64,000 bases of DNA, from assembly GCA_012932295.1 (NCBI GenBank), contig JAAONU010000004.1:28126304-28190303 (forward strand). The letters are read 5' to 3'. Source of the stretch: Cyclina sinensis (lineage: Eukaryota > Mollusca > Bivalvia > Venerida > Veneridae). This document shows, one piece after another, positions 37,501-52,500 of this stretch. Position 1 is the stretch's first letter; each line of letters starts with the position of its first letter. Made by a program: the position numbers and the translations under genes. The notes under the pieces are model-generated. The model worked only from the letters and a program-made list of their open reading frames with translations. It was not told the DNA's origin and did not search any database.

Positions 37501-40500
37501 AGTTGTAGTTTTCAGTGTTCGAAAAGTTCTCTCAATATTTGTTAGTAACCTGCTCAGTTCTGGCATGTATGGGTTGTTGAATTATGGGAAGTAACCTCTT
37601 TTGTTGTCTTACAAAAGAAAGATTGGTTAAGTGTAACAAAAAACCAAAAAAAACCACTTTTTGATGACATGTGAAGGCACAGGTCTTAATACTACAAGGA
37701 AAAACACTGAAGTATTTGTATTGAGCTACTGTATAAATCTTAAGCCAAACATTAGATGGACAGTCATGATAGTTATATACAGTCGAGTCCACTTAATACG
37801 AACTCGCTTGATAGGAATTTTCGGATTTAACGAACAAATTCCTAATTCCCCGGCCGAGTCCTTCTATTAAAATGTAAAATTATTTCGGTAATAGCGAACT
37901 CGCTTCATACGAATAATCGGAAGATACGAACACATATTGAGGTCCCAAGTAGCTAAAATGCTATATTTTTCCATCTTTTGATACGAACATATTTTTCAAG
38001 TCGGCAGCCATTTTTAACTTGTTATGCTTGATTCTGTATTAGTTTGAAACGGTACAGTGCTGATATCTAATCGACGTGATTGTCAGCTGTAATCGGTAAG
38101 TATACATAATAAAGAGATTAACAATATGTGGTATACTGTTATTTTATTTAATAGAGTCCACGTAATCTGTGGAAATTGAGCGATGCTCACTTAAAATCAT
38201 GTTTCACATAGCTATAAAAAGTACAAAGTAGTTTTATTACATGCAGTGTAGTTTATGCAACAAGAATGGCTACGCCTAAGTCCGGCATTAAAAGAAAGGC
38301 AATATCTTTAGACACAAAGATTGAGATTATTAATGCTGTTGATGCTCAAAGCTATTCACTACTAATTTCAGAAGATATTCACCACTATATACCGGTGATA
38401 TGGCCAAACTTACTCGATCAAATTATCCGGTGAATCCTACATTTGTTAATACGAATTTCGTTTGATACGAACATATTTCACAGGTCCCGAGGAATTCGTA
38501 TAAAGCGAGTTTGACTGTAATCAGTTAACTGTCATGGAGACAGAGATTGACTTCTGTTCCAGTGTCAAGGTCATTGACCTATATATATCACTGTGATACG
38601 ATAATGATTTCCCATAATGAAAACTAAACTATAGTATCATTGTATATCTATTAGATTTTGGAAGAATGTTTAATTGCTGCTTTAATGGTGAATTCCATTG
38701 GCTTTTAAAGGAGTGTCTAATCTGTTGTATTTTTGGTCTTTGCTAAAATGGTTATAATTGTTTAATTTTATGTAAGTATTTCTTTACAGGTTGTAGGGAC
38801 TGACTTTGGAGGGGGAAGAGCAACAAACTGTGCTTTAAAGTCTGTGTTATCTAACTGCGGAAGATTGTTTATAAATCTTACAGTGAGTTAACCTGTGTTT
38901 TCTCAGAGCATTAAGTTTTTAAGCAAAATTCAGACAATTATAGCATATGTGCTTTATTTGTATGAATTGTTTGTAGCGAGATAAAATTTTGATGAACAAT
39001 GTGAAGCTTTCAGAAGACGGAACATGCCTGCATTGTGAAATCAAAGAGTTCTTTTTGTACCAGACTGAGAAGTAGTTTCTGTGTTCTGGTTTTTATGAAT
39101 GCTCATTTTGTTTTCTGAAAAAGTCTTATATTGGACCAACTTTTTTCTTGTTAAATGTTCTCTTGTTTTAACCTTTTGTAAGATGTGATGCATTTTCAAT
39201 CTGCCATCTGTTGGAAGGGAACATTTATAACAAAGTTCCTCATGCATCTAAGTTACATTTGTTAAAGAAAGAACATTCAAAATTAGATAAAAACAATCAG
39301 CTGTAATGACTGTTACTAAATGTGGCATATTCTGGTATGTAAATTTGTTTCTTTAAGAAATAGCAAAGTTTTTTCAAAGGACAGGGATCTTAAAGGACTT
39401 TTACCTTGGAATTATTGATGAGTAAACTTTTCTAGCATAAAAAAGGAAACACAAGTTTTCTTCTGGTTTTGAATATTTTTCAAGGAGTTTTGTTTTGTTC
39501 TTTAGTCAGTAGTCAGTTAGAATTTTTCAGTTCTAATTGTAGATATTTCTGATAAAAATGTTAAATGCAAGACTGAGAATTTCAACCACCAAATAAAATT
39601 GTTTTAGATTTTTTCTCCAAGTATCTATTGGTACTAGTACAGTAATTGATGGGTTTGAAACAGAACAAACCCAGTCTAAATATTATATTTCCAGTAATGA
39701 TTGATACATAAATAAAATTTTATTTTCTTTGCAGTGGATTTCTCAAATGTACAGAAATTCTTTACTGTATAACAAAAGTGCACTTGAGATGAATCTTCTT
39801 GGCCAGATTCTCAAGGACCATAAGATATCTATGATAAAAACATATGGACTTGAAAATGAGAGCTTTATCTCAAGGTTTTATAATGTGATAAACTTTTACT
39901 TAGTAAGTATGACTCCGGACATGTGTGACAGAACTTTGTAGTACCGGGTTTTATCCTAGTCTTTAGCAACTGTATACTGGATTTTATCCCTGTTGTGAGG
40001 AAAAGTCTTCACCATACCAACTGTTGTTATTTGCTAAAAGTATTTCCTTCACTTTGCTTCATTGTATTCTCTATTCAACCATTCCACAAAGTGCACACAA
40101 GATTGGTAGGGATGTTTTAAGCATACTGCAGGAACATGACTAGGTGAATGAAGTTTTGGTCTCAGACATTAAGGTTTAATCTTGGAGAATAACAAGGTTC
40201 ATACATGTAGCTCAGTAGGAAATTTAGACGTTGCTCTTCTGGTTGTTGGTTGAGTAAGCTCCTCAGAATTTCTTTTACATGTAAAATGATAATGTTTTCA
40301 TGTGAATGTAGAGTCAGATATATCACCAAATTTTAAAATTTAGCTCAACTCTTTGTCTCAGTACTCAGTAGTTTTCATGTTTTGAAATGAAGATGTAGGC
40401 CAGTTATTGTTTTTCAGATGTTGGTATAAGTGGCTGTTTATTTTAAATTTACAGGAAGGATAATAAGAGATCTTTACACTAGTATGCAAAAAATGCTATC

Positions 40501-43500
40501 TGCTTCTTCATGTTTTAGTACAAAAAAACTTTTTCACGTTCAGCCCTTGAGATGAGCACAGCTGTGCTGTGGAAAAATAGTGTAATTTATCCATTTGATA
40601 GAATGTTCACTTTAAAAGCCAGAGGCTTAATCTGTTGTTGAGATTTGTCTCACTATAAAGTATAAAAAGGTTTGCTGATGAGAAAAAAAAAGCTTTAATT
40701 TGCTTCAGGGGAAAAAAAGGGTTTATGTTGACCTGACCCCTAGTGGAATGATGCCCCAGTCTCTCAAAATCAGTCAGAGGTCCACCATACAAGAAGCATT
40801 GTTGAACTTTCCAAAATATATAGGAACAGCTGGGGACAGAGATACTAAGCACATTGTTGAAAACAGGCTCTTTTTATCCCCCTTGAGGGAGCATATTGTT
40901 TTTGGACTGTCTGTCTGTCTGTTTGTTTGTCTGTCTGTCTGTCTGTCACAAAATTTTAAGCTTGACCATAACACAGAAGTCCTTCCACCTACAGCCTCCA
41001 GACTTCACAGGTGCATGCACCTTGATGAGCTCTACCTGCCAGACCAACTTAAGGTCATGGGGTCAAAGGTCAACACCCACTGGGGGTGTGGCATTGCATT
41101 TGTTACAGGTTAAAAAACAGGATGAACTTCAAAAGAGAAACCTGAGGATTAAACTCCTCTATATATATAAGGATCATTGCAGTATTTATGAAAGGAAGAC
41201 AACCAGTTTTACAATCTATGAAAAAAAAGATAACCCTTAAATTGTGACAGGCAACCATGATGTTTTTGACAATTGTACATGTAGTGTCTTCAAGTTTGAA
41301 TGTTTCTTAAATAATGAATTCTGATATACTTGAAAAGGTGACTTGATCATATGAATAGAATTCATTCATTGAAGTCTGTTTGTGTAAGTACTAGTATTTT
41401 GGAATTTTTTAATGTTCGGTTGCTTTACACTCTCATTTTGCCCAGTCAGTTCTTAAAAGGATTATAAATAATTTATATGCTAACACTACTCTTCTCTTGT
41501 TGATTGGTGGATAGAGTTTTCTTCCTAAATCACTGTGTTTTTTTATTCTATTGTTTTGCTTTCTTTGTAATGCTTTCTTGGAGAAAAAAACACACAGCAA
41601 GACAGTGAGAGAACTACTGTGCTCTACAGTTGGATCCTAGATGAATCAGATAATATATTATTGTCTTATTCTGGAAGCTGGCATTTAGAAAAAATGTTGC
41701 CTGATTTAGGAACACGTCCTTTGGTCATTCTTCCTCATAAAAAACCCATGGTGTGGAAGGAGAGGGATTAGGCCAAGTAACATTTTTTTTATTGCACTTG
41801 TAAATTTTGTGTTTTTCAGTATAATGGCAATATTGCAACAGGATCGCCTATATTCAAGAAGGAAATGCTAGAATTGAATCTAACTGGTAGTATCTTGAGT
41901 GATCACACAATGGACGTGATAGTGTCATATGGCCAAAAGAAGACACCACGTCTTGTACAGATTGTTAAGTGGTTACTTGTAAGTCATGAAGCACATCTGT
42001 AATATTACATTATACATGAATCATTATCATTAATATGCTTCATAATAGCTTATTAACAGGAACAAGTTATTTCTTTCTGCTGTGTACTTGGAATATTCTG
42101 CCAGCTCTTGAGTACTTCTTCTGTAGTGGATTGTGGGATTTTACGTGTATTTGCAAAGTCATTTCCACTTAGCGGACTGTAAACCTTTAACTTTCAGGTC
42201 TCATTTCAGACCTTCCTAAGTGGTTTTCTATACCCCTTATTTGATTCAAACAATTCTTGAAAACAGTCAGTTCTGTTTATACATGTCACCTGATTAAAAT
42301 TTTTGGCTCGTGGCTTTAATTTCAAAACTTCTGCTTAGGAGGTATTAATGAAAACGTTGTTTTTACCGGCTTTGGAACTTCAGTCCATGTGTTTTAAATA
42401 TCACTGTTTTATGACCTTGGGTACCAAAATATTCCCTCAAAACATTGAAAACTTTGACTCGTAAAACTTTGATTCGATTCCTGTGTAGATTTTAAATGAG
42501 ATTTTATAAGGGAAAAATCGGTACTTCAGAAAAACTTCATTGAGAAACTAGATTAATTGAAGAATGATACAAGGAATTATGCTGTGTCTTTTTTCCAAGG
42601 TTTCACTGTTCCACAATAGATATTTTGTGTGAATGTGGCATTGATTTGAAAGCAAAGTTTATTGTACCTTGTTACTTTTGGACTCAGTATTTGGATGAAA
42701 GCTAATAAAAAGTTTATACTCAATATAGTTTAATTTTCTGCTTACACAGCACCATACATAACATGTAAAGGGTTATAGATATCATATATTTTGGAATTTC
42801 TCACCTGTATTATATTTATTAAAGTATTTTGCTTGAAATTTTCTGATTAACTACCCTCAAAGATTTAATAATCAACAGACATGCTATCAACAGAAAATAC
42901 CACTCTGCTAGAATATTTCAGTTTAAAATGAATAAAGATATAGATTTGGCTGCATGTGATTTTTTTCTTTTTTGATAACGACTACAGGATTATCAGTATA
43001 AGAGACATATATGTTTTGGGTTGGCACACTTAAACCTATCTTTGGTTTTCTTCAGATTTACCTGCTGCAGTTTTTGGCCAAAGCATTTTCAGTCTGTGGC
43101 CAGGTGAATTTTTCTTTTATTACATAAGCATTAGAAACCTTCAAAATTCAATTTTCTTTGAGAAGTAAATAGGTAAAGACTGTTTTGAAAACATTTGGAA
43201 AAAAACATGTTTAAAATGTTGTCAAACTTTCAGATTTAATCTTTTGACAAAAGAAAAAAGGCAAAGTAATACTGTAAATTAATCCATCAGTGTGTTCAAA
43301 CTTCTGCCAGAGATAAACCTAAAGTAAGAGTGGTAACTTTCAAGTGATGGTCAGCATTATTTTGAATATAATATTTTTCTTTTATCACTTCAGAATGTCC
43401 TGCAGTATGCTTAAAAACTTACCTGTTGTTCTTAAACCACTGACAACATTATATTTGTGAAGATGTTCACACTAACTAAACTGCTTTTTAGTGTGTGTCA

Positions 43501-46500
43501 GTAGCAGTGGAGTTTGAGTAGCTGTTAGTTTTGCCCCTATCCTCCTTCTCTCTATCTTTCCCACCACTCCTCCCCCCAGCCCTCCCCAACACCCCAACTG
43601 ACAAAATGTTTAAACAAGGTGTGGACAGGGGCAGGGGGATAAGTAGAACATTGTTCATTGTGTAATAGTAAATTATTCTTGTTGTAAAATTTCTTCACAA
43701 AATGTCTTCACATACATTTTAAAACCTCATTGCTACATAATTGTTGCTGTCTAAAAGCTTTGTCCTAAACTAAAGAAATGTTGTTATATTGTCTGCCCCT
43801 AATCAACTGCTTCCCTTTGTTACATTATTACTCGCCTACAGACACTGTCAAAAGTTTTATTGAAAATTTATATTAGTGTTAATAAAGAATATACTTAATT
43901 TATATTCAGATATTGTTTCTTGTACAGAACACTGCTTAAATTAACCACCTACATTACTGTGCACTTTAAATAAAAAATTGTGTAGGTTGTAAAACACTTG
44001 TTAATGGTATCAGATTATAATAAATTACATGTCTTGATCTGTGTCTTTGGGGAAACTGTAAGCTGTCAATCAGGATTTCAAGAACCTGAAAGTTGAACTG
44101 GGTTTCAATTGCTTGTTTGTGCTACATTTAAAGGGTATTTTAATAACTGACCCTACAATTTAGGTGAGCAATAGAAAAATAAAGATTGCTGATGGTTGGT
44201 ATGAAAAATTGAAGACGTACAGCATTGGCACAAGAGGTAAAACAGCTGCAGAACTTTACCAGGCTATCGATCGTCAGCTACCTGATTACTATGAGGTAAA
44301 AATATGCGTTATTATATTGTGGTTATAGAAATAGTAATTTTTGGAGAAATTGGAGTGTACAGTTTGTTTGTTACAGAAATCTTTCTTAATAATTACCCAT
44401 TTGTTCATTGTAGTTCTGAAAAAAAAAAATGTGTAGTGAGATTCTCATTTAAGATCAAGACCCCCTAAATCTATAAATAGGTCTTTCTTCTGTAAAGGTG
44501 GGTTTGCTTTTATCTCACAGGTATTGATGACATTGGTAAGTAAATGATGAAATGCAATAGTATATATTCATTACAGATTTGGGAAACAACAGTACACAAA
44601 AGTGCTAGGAGTGGAACATATGGTGGTGTTGTCATGGGTATAGTCTCAGGTGGAAAAGAAGGTACATTGTATGTTTTAATTAGGTTGTAAGCCACTCTAA
44701 AGATGAATGAAAACATGTTGTAAAAGATTTTGCCATTAAAAAGAAAACATCTCAGCTTTACTTGGAATTTGCATGTTAAGAAATATTGTGGTGTCAGAAG
44801 AATTGTGGTGTCAGAAGAAACAGCTGAAGAAATATTGCCATTTAAGAAGTACAGTGTATTGTCACAGTAATTACTCAGCTTGAAACAATAAAAAAGAGGA
44901 ACACAGTGAAATAAATGTATATCAGGGGTACCTTTTTGCCATTTTGATCTTGATATATCTGAAAAAGGTCAAAGCTTATTTTTATCACCGAGTCAGTTTG
45001 AAATAATTATTTTGAAACAAGTTGCTTTTTGCTTCAGAACATGAAGTTATCTGAAAGACATTTATTTTTTAGAGTGGACTACAGATAACTACAGTGATGT
45101 GGCTTTACTTTTATCACAGTGCAATAATGTGTATAGTGCTGAGGTTCCCATGGCAATGAGAGTGAGTGAAATAGAAATGTTGGATTTTTTTCTCCATGAC
45201 TTTGGAGCTGTAGGGGTAAAATGTGTGAGGGGTGGGGGTATTGATATGATGAAAGAATTGTATATTAGCAGTACAGTTCAAGATTTGCCTCAAGGAAGCT
45301 AACTTGTTCTTACTGTTGCAGTTTTGTCAAGTTTCTTTTGAAATAGCTTTTTTATCATATTTGTTGGTGGAGGGGATGTGGAGGGGGGAGGAGTGGGATT
45401 AAATTTATCTTCCGAAATCTGATTTTCATAAATTTGCCTTGCAGGAATTTATAACTGATGAAAATCAATAATAAAATATGAATTCATGGATATATGCAAA
45501 ATTTACCAATTCACAGTTTCAAAATGGTTCATCTTTTTTTCAGATAATTGCCAAATCTATAGTAGACCTGGGTAAAGTGGAAGAATTTCTGGAGAGGACA
45601 GACAAAGAGTCAGTGCAGTACTTATCGGGCAAAGACTGTCCAGCTGAAATAAGAGAAAAATATGAAGTTTTCATGAAGAGACATGGGCACAGATGTATCA
45701 GGGAGGCAGAGTTTATTGAGAAATCTTGGAGAGCTGAACCTGAAAAATTGATAAGAGTACTCAAGGTAGATAACTCTTGATGTGTCCAGTTTTTATGTAA
45801 AGATCAGTCAGGATATGATACACTTGATTTCTCCAGATTTTTTGCCAGCTTGAGTGTCTCTGATATTTTCTGTAAAAGTAACCTTGGTAATATGGTCCAA
45901 CAGTTAAGCAGAAGTCAAGAACTTGTCTTTTGCCCTGCAAAATCTGTTCTGCAGATGTTTTGCCAATAACTACAGGATGCATTCCTGGAAAGTAGTTAAA
46001 TAAAAATAAAAAAGCAACAACCTCTCCCTGCAGTCCTTGAAGTAGTACCAACCTTTAAACTAAATATTAAAAGATATTTATAATACATGGCCATTGCCAC
46101 ATCAAGAAAAGTGGTCCAGCAATGCGACGATGAGTGCCAAAGGAGAGGGGGGAGTGGGTGGGTGAGCACGAGTAGGGGGATATCCCCCTCTCATATCACA
46201 TTGGGGGTATGAATTGGGATCCCCATAGAAGCCTTCTGTGAGTGCATATTTAGAACAATTTCAAGAAAGATTTCAAAATTTTAGCCAAATTCATCATATT
46301 TGTCATATGATTTGTAATTTTTGCGTGTTTGAGGTTAGCTCCTGACAGACATTCCATATAATGCAGTGTGTGAAGGCTGGATGCTTTTGCATAGGTCTGT
46401 TGTTTAATATATGTTTTAATGATATGGTGTAATAATTCCAGTTTCAGGATGATTTTGTAGAAGAGAAGAATGATTTTTTTTATCAAAAAACACAAAAAAA

Positions 46501-49500
46501 GATTGTTGTATACTCAGAAGTTTGTGTCAAAATCACACAAAAGTGTTCATTAAATCTAACTGGATTAAAGATCATACAGTTGCCATGTCTTTGATATATA
46601 CTCCATTCAGGATATCTCATTATTTGTTAACTTAATAACTGATATGGTTAATTCAATCAACCAAATGTCAGTTTATTAATTGGCAATTAGGCCTGAGGCA
46701 GTTAAGCACATGTGATATTGATAATTGCACTGATCAATATTTCTATTTGATTGATCACTGCCGGAAAATAAAAATTGTTGAAAAAAGTGTTAAAACAAAA
46801 AAAAAAGGTGAAAGACAGTAATTTTGTGATAATGATTAAAACTTGTATGACGGATTACCATTTTCAGTCAAAATAGTGATCCGGCCATGGCGGGACTGGT
46901 TGGATTTCAAAGTTTTCATTTTATAAAATATGTGAATATTTTACAGGCAATTTTGAAATCCAAAGCATATGAAGAAACAAAGACTACCATACCATCCCTA
47001 GACCAGGCTGTTGCCCAGCTGAAGTCCCCGGTGTCTTCATTTGGCAAGTTCCTGTTGCGGAAATGGATAGTGAAGAAAGCCAGGGATGCTGTTGGACAAC
47101 GGGAATTTGGAAAGGTAAGTTTCAATTTGTAATTAACTCTTAAAAGGAGCTGCCGTACATAAATATTCTGTTAAGTGTAAGGGGTCAAATGTCTTTAAAA
47201 TGAAGCATGTGTGCACACATTTCAAGAAATGTATTGTATTGGCACACAGAGATATAATCCATTTCTATGTGGTGAATCTGCTCAAAACATGTTTTGAAGA
47301 CATGTCATTTTTTTGCATAGAGAATTGTGAATATTGGTGTTGTAGGCCAAGAGATTCACTTGAACTGAGGGAAGAGGAGGCAAACTTATAAAATTATTTT
47401 GTTTAAAATAATTTGTTTAAGGTAGATTGCGAGGTCATTGAAATTGCTTTTAAGACACCACACCAGATAGAACCATTTACTTGAGCAAATGTAACATTCA
47501 CTACTGGTACCCATTTAAAGCAGAGTGAACTGAAGCACGTTTGGTTTTGGAAACTTTGCTCAAGATCCTACTTTGGCTAGGATTTAGCTCATACTATGGA
47601 CCTCCCAGACAGGAGGCAAATGCTGCAAACATTAAGCTATTGAGGCCCATAATGAAATTGTTTAAAGAATATTTTCTCTTAGTTAACTCAGTGGTTGGAA
47701 GCTGCCAAAAAAATCAGTAAAAGCATTGTTTACACGGCCGTTTAAACAAATGGTAAATACCTTCCTATGCAATATATATCTTGGCAGTGGAATTTAATGT
47801 AGGCGTCTTTCCTATATACCTCACATTTACCATACATACACTAAAGTGTATGTTAATATATTGTTTAACTTGATTATCCGATGTTAGAGTGTTGGTCACC
47901 TTCTGATTATATTTCAGTCAGTGGCTGTGGAAGTCAGTGACAGGTTCAAACAGGCCTACTGGAGACTGGCTGACTTGTTGTTCAAAGAGGTATATACTAT
48001 ATATGTATATTGCAGAATGTTTTATTGTAAGTTTTGGCTTAGCATACCTAGGAAATAGATTTTAAAATTGAATGATATACCATTGAATATATCATGGTGT
48101 CAGGTTCAGATTCATTGAAATTTAATCACAAAGGCCATAGGTCTGAGTGATTGAATAATTACACATTTCAATGAGGAACTGTGACATATATGATGGTCGA
48201 TCAGGAAAACTTCCAAATCTATTTCCATTCTTAAAGGTACATATATTTATAAGGGGCACACGTATATGCACTAGTGACCAGTGACATTGGCAGCTATGTC
48301 GGCAGTTGGGGGCTTGTTTTCAGTTTGATATTAACATACCAGTATATGATATATCATGGTCAAATCATTCTTTGTTTATTGGTGGTGAATTGCAGATAGT
48401 GTTAGAATGTTTAATGAATAATCCTTTTACAGATGTAATTTTTATAAAGCTACCTTTACATTTGGTAGCTGATGTATTTCCTAAATAGATGTGTTCAAAT
48501 TAGAACATTCGTTTCAACTCCATCTTTCATCAGCCTGAAATTGTCGATGCTGCAATAACTCAAAAAGCGTGGAAGCAAGATTCATGAAACTTTGTACATG
48601 TATGTGGCTAGATTGTTTATAGATTATGTACATTTGTTTATTTCTTTTTTTCTGTTTGACTGATAAAACAATTATGATCTTGCAATCACTGAAAAGGTAC
48701 GGAGAAACTGGTTTCATAAAACTCTTTATCTGGAAGATTGGGATATACACATCTTACTGAAGTATAGAACCTGCGCTTCAGACATGTATATTGTGAGTTT
48801 TTCTGTCCATCCAGAAATATGTGGATTAGGCAGCATCTGAACATAACACATAATTACATGTATCTTTAATACATGTATTTCTGTTTTGTTTTTTCAACTT
48901 ACAGGGAAGAATTCCTGAGAAGGAACTTATGTTTTACCTAACCCACTATGAGATTGGCCATCTTGTGAAAACCCATTCAGCAAAACTTGTTACAAAGTAA
49001 GTTAACTTTGTCTGTTATAAGTTCTTGATTAGATAAAATATTTGTGGCATTTCTCATTTGAGCCGAGATATTTTGTTACTAGTAAGTTTCATTTGTTAAG
49101 ATTATTTTTTATACATGTTGTCTACAATGTAAATGTGACACAAGATACTTGACAAACTGAAATTAAGAGAAAAGTAAAAGCTTCTTCCATGAAAACTGTG
49201 AGCTGAAATACCTGATGTTGGTATTTGTTTTTTATCACCCGATGAATGGCCAGGGATATTGTTTTGGTGTTGTCCATCCCTCCATCCATCCATAATGGTT
49301 TTTCTGTCTAAAGCCATAACTCCTGAGTGTTTGTATGGATTTAGTTTTAACTTGGTGGGATTATAATGGAAAATACAGGAACAGTGCATGTCAATTGCAG
49401 TCATAATTTACAAACTTATAGCTGAGTTATAGCCCTTTGTTTTACAAATGTAGGTAGTTTTTCTGTTTGGAGCTGTATATACATAGTGATTTGATGGATT

Positions 49501-52500
49501 TAGATGTAACTTAATGGGATTGTTAATGATAATAGGGAAATAATGCATGTCAATTGCCAATGAAAGCTCTCATAGCTGAGTTTAGGCCCTTTGAAGTTTT
49601 ACAAATGTAAGCAATAGCTCTATCTACTGCCTTACTCTATAATGCTTTGTTACAATTGATTGAAACTTTGTATGCTTGTCTATAACAATTAGCAAAACTT
49701 GAAGAATCACAAGGACTCCCATATAGTCAGCTTGATCAGTTTAGTACATACTCCATTTTCTGTCCAAGTTATCTTAAATAATACTTTTGTCTTATGTACT
49801 TGCACAAAGAACAATTATATTTTGTATGTTTTCTTTTCACATTTCTGAATGTACTTGTTCAATAAATCTGTTGATCTATTAAACTTTTTCTCTTCATCTG
49901 CTGCCTCCATACTTCCACTTCCCAATGCAACTTATCTTTTGCCAGGGGATATAAATGTTGTTAAAATGTGCTTGTTTTAGAGCTATTAGGAGAAGGAAGT
50001 TATTACCTGTTCAAGCGAGCCTGGAATTTCCCAGGGTTTCTGTTGGTAGACCTCAGCCTGTAAGTGTGTTTTCAGCTCTTACCTAATGTCATTACTTTCA
50101 GCATCTGCTTATGGAAACCACATCTGTGAGATTGTCTGTGATAATGTTTCTCCTGTTGAATGTTACGTCATGATATTTCTAGCTTTTTTTGAGCCTGTAA
50201 TACCTTATAGTAGCAAATTCTTTTGAAATGAATAAAAAAATATCTTCTTTCCAAAAGTGGTTTAATTGATCAATCAGTCAGTTCATCAAACAATCAGTCA
50301 CTCTGTATCTAGATTGATTGATAAACTGATTGAGTGAGCAACTGTGCATGTGTGTATGCATAAGTTTTGAGTGAAGTGTATAAGACATAATTATATTATA
50401 GTACATTGTACACAGTCTATTCAGCTATAGAATTCTCATACTTTCCAGTTACAAGTGTAAATGCAGAAGACTTGTTCAAGCACACCTCTTGTTCTGCTTT
50501 TTCAGCTTGTGAAGAAACATGAGGAAGAAGTCAGGAAAACAACCTTTACCTTGACAGGTTGGACCAAACATTATTTGAAGATTTGTCAATTGATTTGGTT
50601 TTCCTTAATTAAATTTAGGTTCCCAGAAAACCATCAGTCAAATTGATTCAGATATCATGGTCAGAAGTCAGTAAGATTTATTCAGGATCAGTTTGTTAGG
50701 GTTCCCCAGGGGCTGAAAGTCAAAATAAAATCACGGTGAAAGAGTGATTAAGTTTTAACTTTTGGCTGCAACAAGAGTTTCGTCCATGAATTTATGTCTG
50801 CTTAAAAAATGTTCCATATTACAGTGATCAAGAAATTCATGAATTCAGTATTTTCAGAGAACAAGAATTCCTTCCTCAAGGGCACTGTATGGTGTGTGTT
50901 ATGTAATTGTTTTAACATCCAGAGGTAAACAGTGGTCCTGCCTGATCGCTTAGCTCTTAGGTGGAGCACTGGATTAGTAATCCATCAGTCGTTGGTTCGA
51001 CCCCTGGGCAGGGCAAAATTTCTCCGTGACAATTGTTCTCAGACATTGTGTCTTATGTTCATTTGTCTCTCACCGCTGATTCAGAGTAGATCATGTGGGA
51101 ACAGTAGTCAGTCACTTGCGGAGAAATTGGCAATTACTGGTTAGTTATCCAGGAAAACCGGTTAGGTGGACTGACCGCCGAGATATAACATATGTTGAAA
51201 TCGGTGTTAAACCCCAAAAACAAACAAACAGTGGTCCAGTTCTGAATTCCATGTGAACAAAAATAGAATAGATGTAGTAATGTCATCTATGTCGACTTGA
51301 TCTAGTGTTAGTTATTTTTTATATAAAGTACTTTACAATTTCATTTTCAATACATGAGCAGATTCTAAAAGGCCAGCAATATTTGGCATGGCAAAGGGTG
51401 ATGTTCTAAATCTTCCTTATGTTTCAGGTATGCCAGTGAGTGTGGGAAAGGCAAAGGGCACTGCTAGGGTTGTGAAGTCATTGGAAGATGCCAGTGAGAT
51501 ACAGGTAGATCCTGCTGTATTTTGTAATGGCTCATAATATTTTTCTTCTCTAACATACTGATATATTTTAAAATATGACTATATCTTTTATTTAATGTTT
51601 TATATGATCTTACCCTCTTATACCTTACAGTCTGCAGCTGTTTATCTAGAACCCTTTTAAGGTAAGAAAAGGAGTATTTCAAATGCAGTGTTTCATCTTG
51701 AATTATAATCTGGCAGTTAACCATGTTAGTATCTTTTGCTCACATTGATGAAGTTTTCACCTGACTATAGTCAGGGGACACACAGGTGTTACTTGCGGTG
51801 TCCCATTTTGTTTTTTTACTCTAAAAGTAGATATCAACTTGACAGTTCATGGATGAATAGATCTCAATGTGGGGAGGTGCAGTTCCCAAGAAGCATAACT
51901 CACTTTCGCATAATTTTTGACTTATTACCCTTTGTAATTTTTCATGTTTAATTCTTGTCTGAGGTATAACTTGAAAGGTATTGAAGATATTAACTTGAAA
52001 CTTCATAGGTGACTAGATCTCACTGTAGAGAGGTGCAGTACCCAAGAACCATAACTCTTTTGCATTGAGTTATTGCCCTTTGTAATTTTTCAGACTTAAT
52101 TCTTGTTCAGGGCCTATAAATTCCCCATTCCATAGAAAACTAGAACTGTGTCCATAGGACACGGATGCCCCCACTATGCATAAGTGCTCATAAACAAGAG
52201 CATGTATATCCTGTATGTAAGATTTTTTCTGTACATATACCTAAAATGATCTACAGGTAACCTTATGTACATGTTAAATTAAATTACAAATGTAAAATTT
52301 ATATGTTCAATTATTTATATGGTATATAGTGAAAAAATCAACAAAGGGCCATAATTCTGTTAATATGGTCACAGCAAAAATTCCTTCCTTTACTACCATC
52401 TACACATTAAGGTTGTTCATCCCTGGAAGTTTAAGCAAAATCTGCCATCCGGTTTAAGAGGAGTTGCGTTCACAAAATTTCTATATGGTATATAGTGAAA

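Noticed and set aside
40700..41240. Open frames of 114-137 codons between exons 22 and 23
   Set aside because: They cross a CTGT microsatellite and dispersed repeat. They share no similarity with the enzyme and no suitable splice sites keep the phase.
46170..46195. Perfect palindrome GGGGGATATCCCCC in intron 27
   Set aside because: Isolated 14-base palindrome within G/C-rich intron sequence, with no flanking structure or repeat partner.
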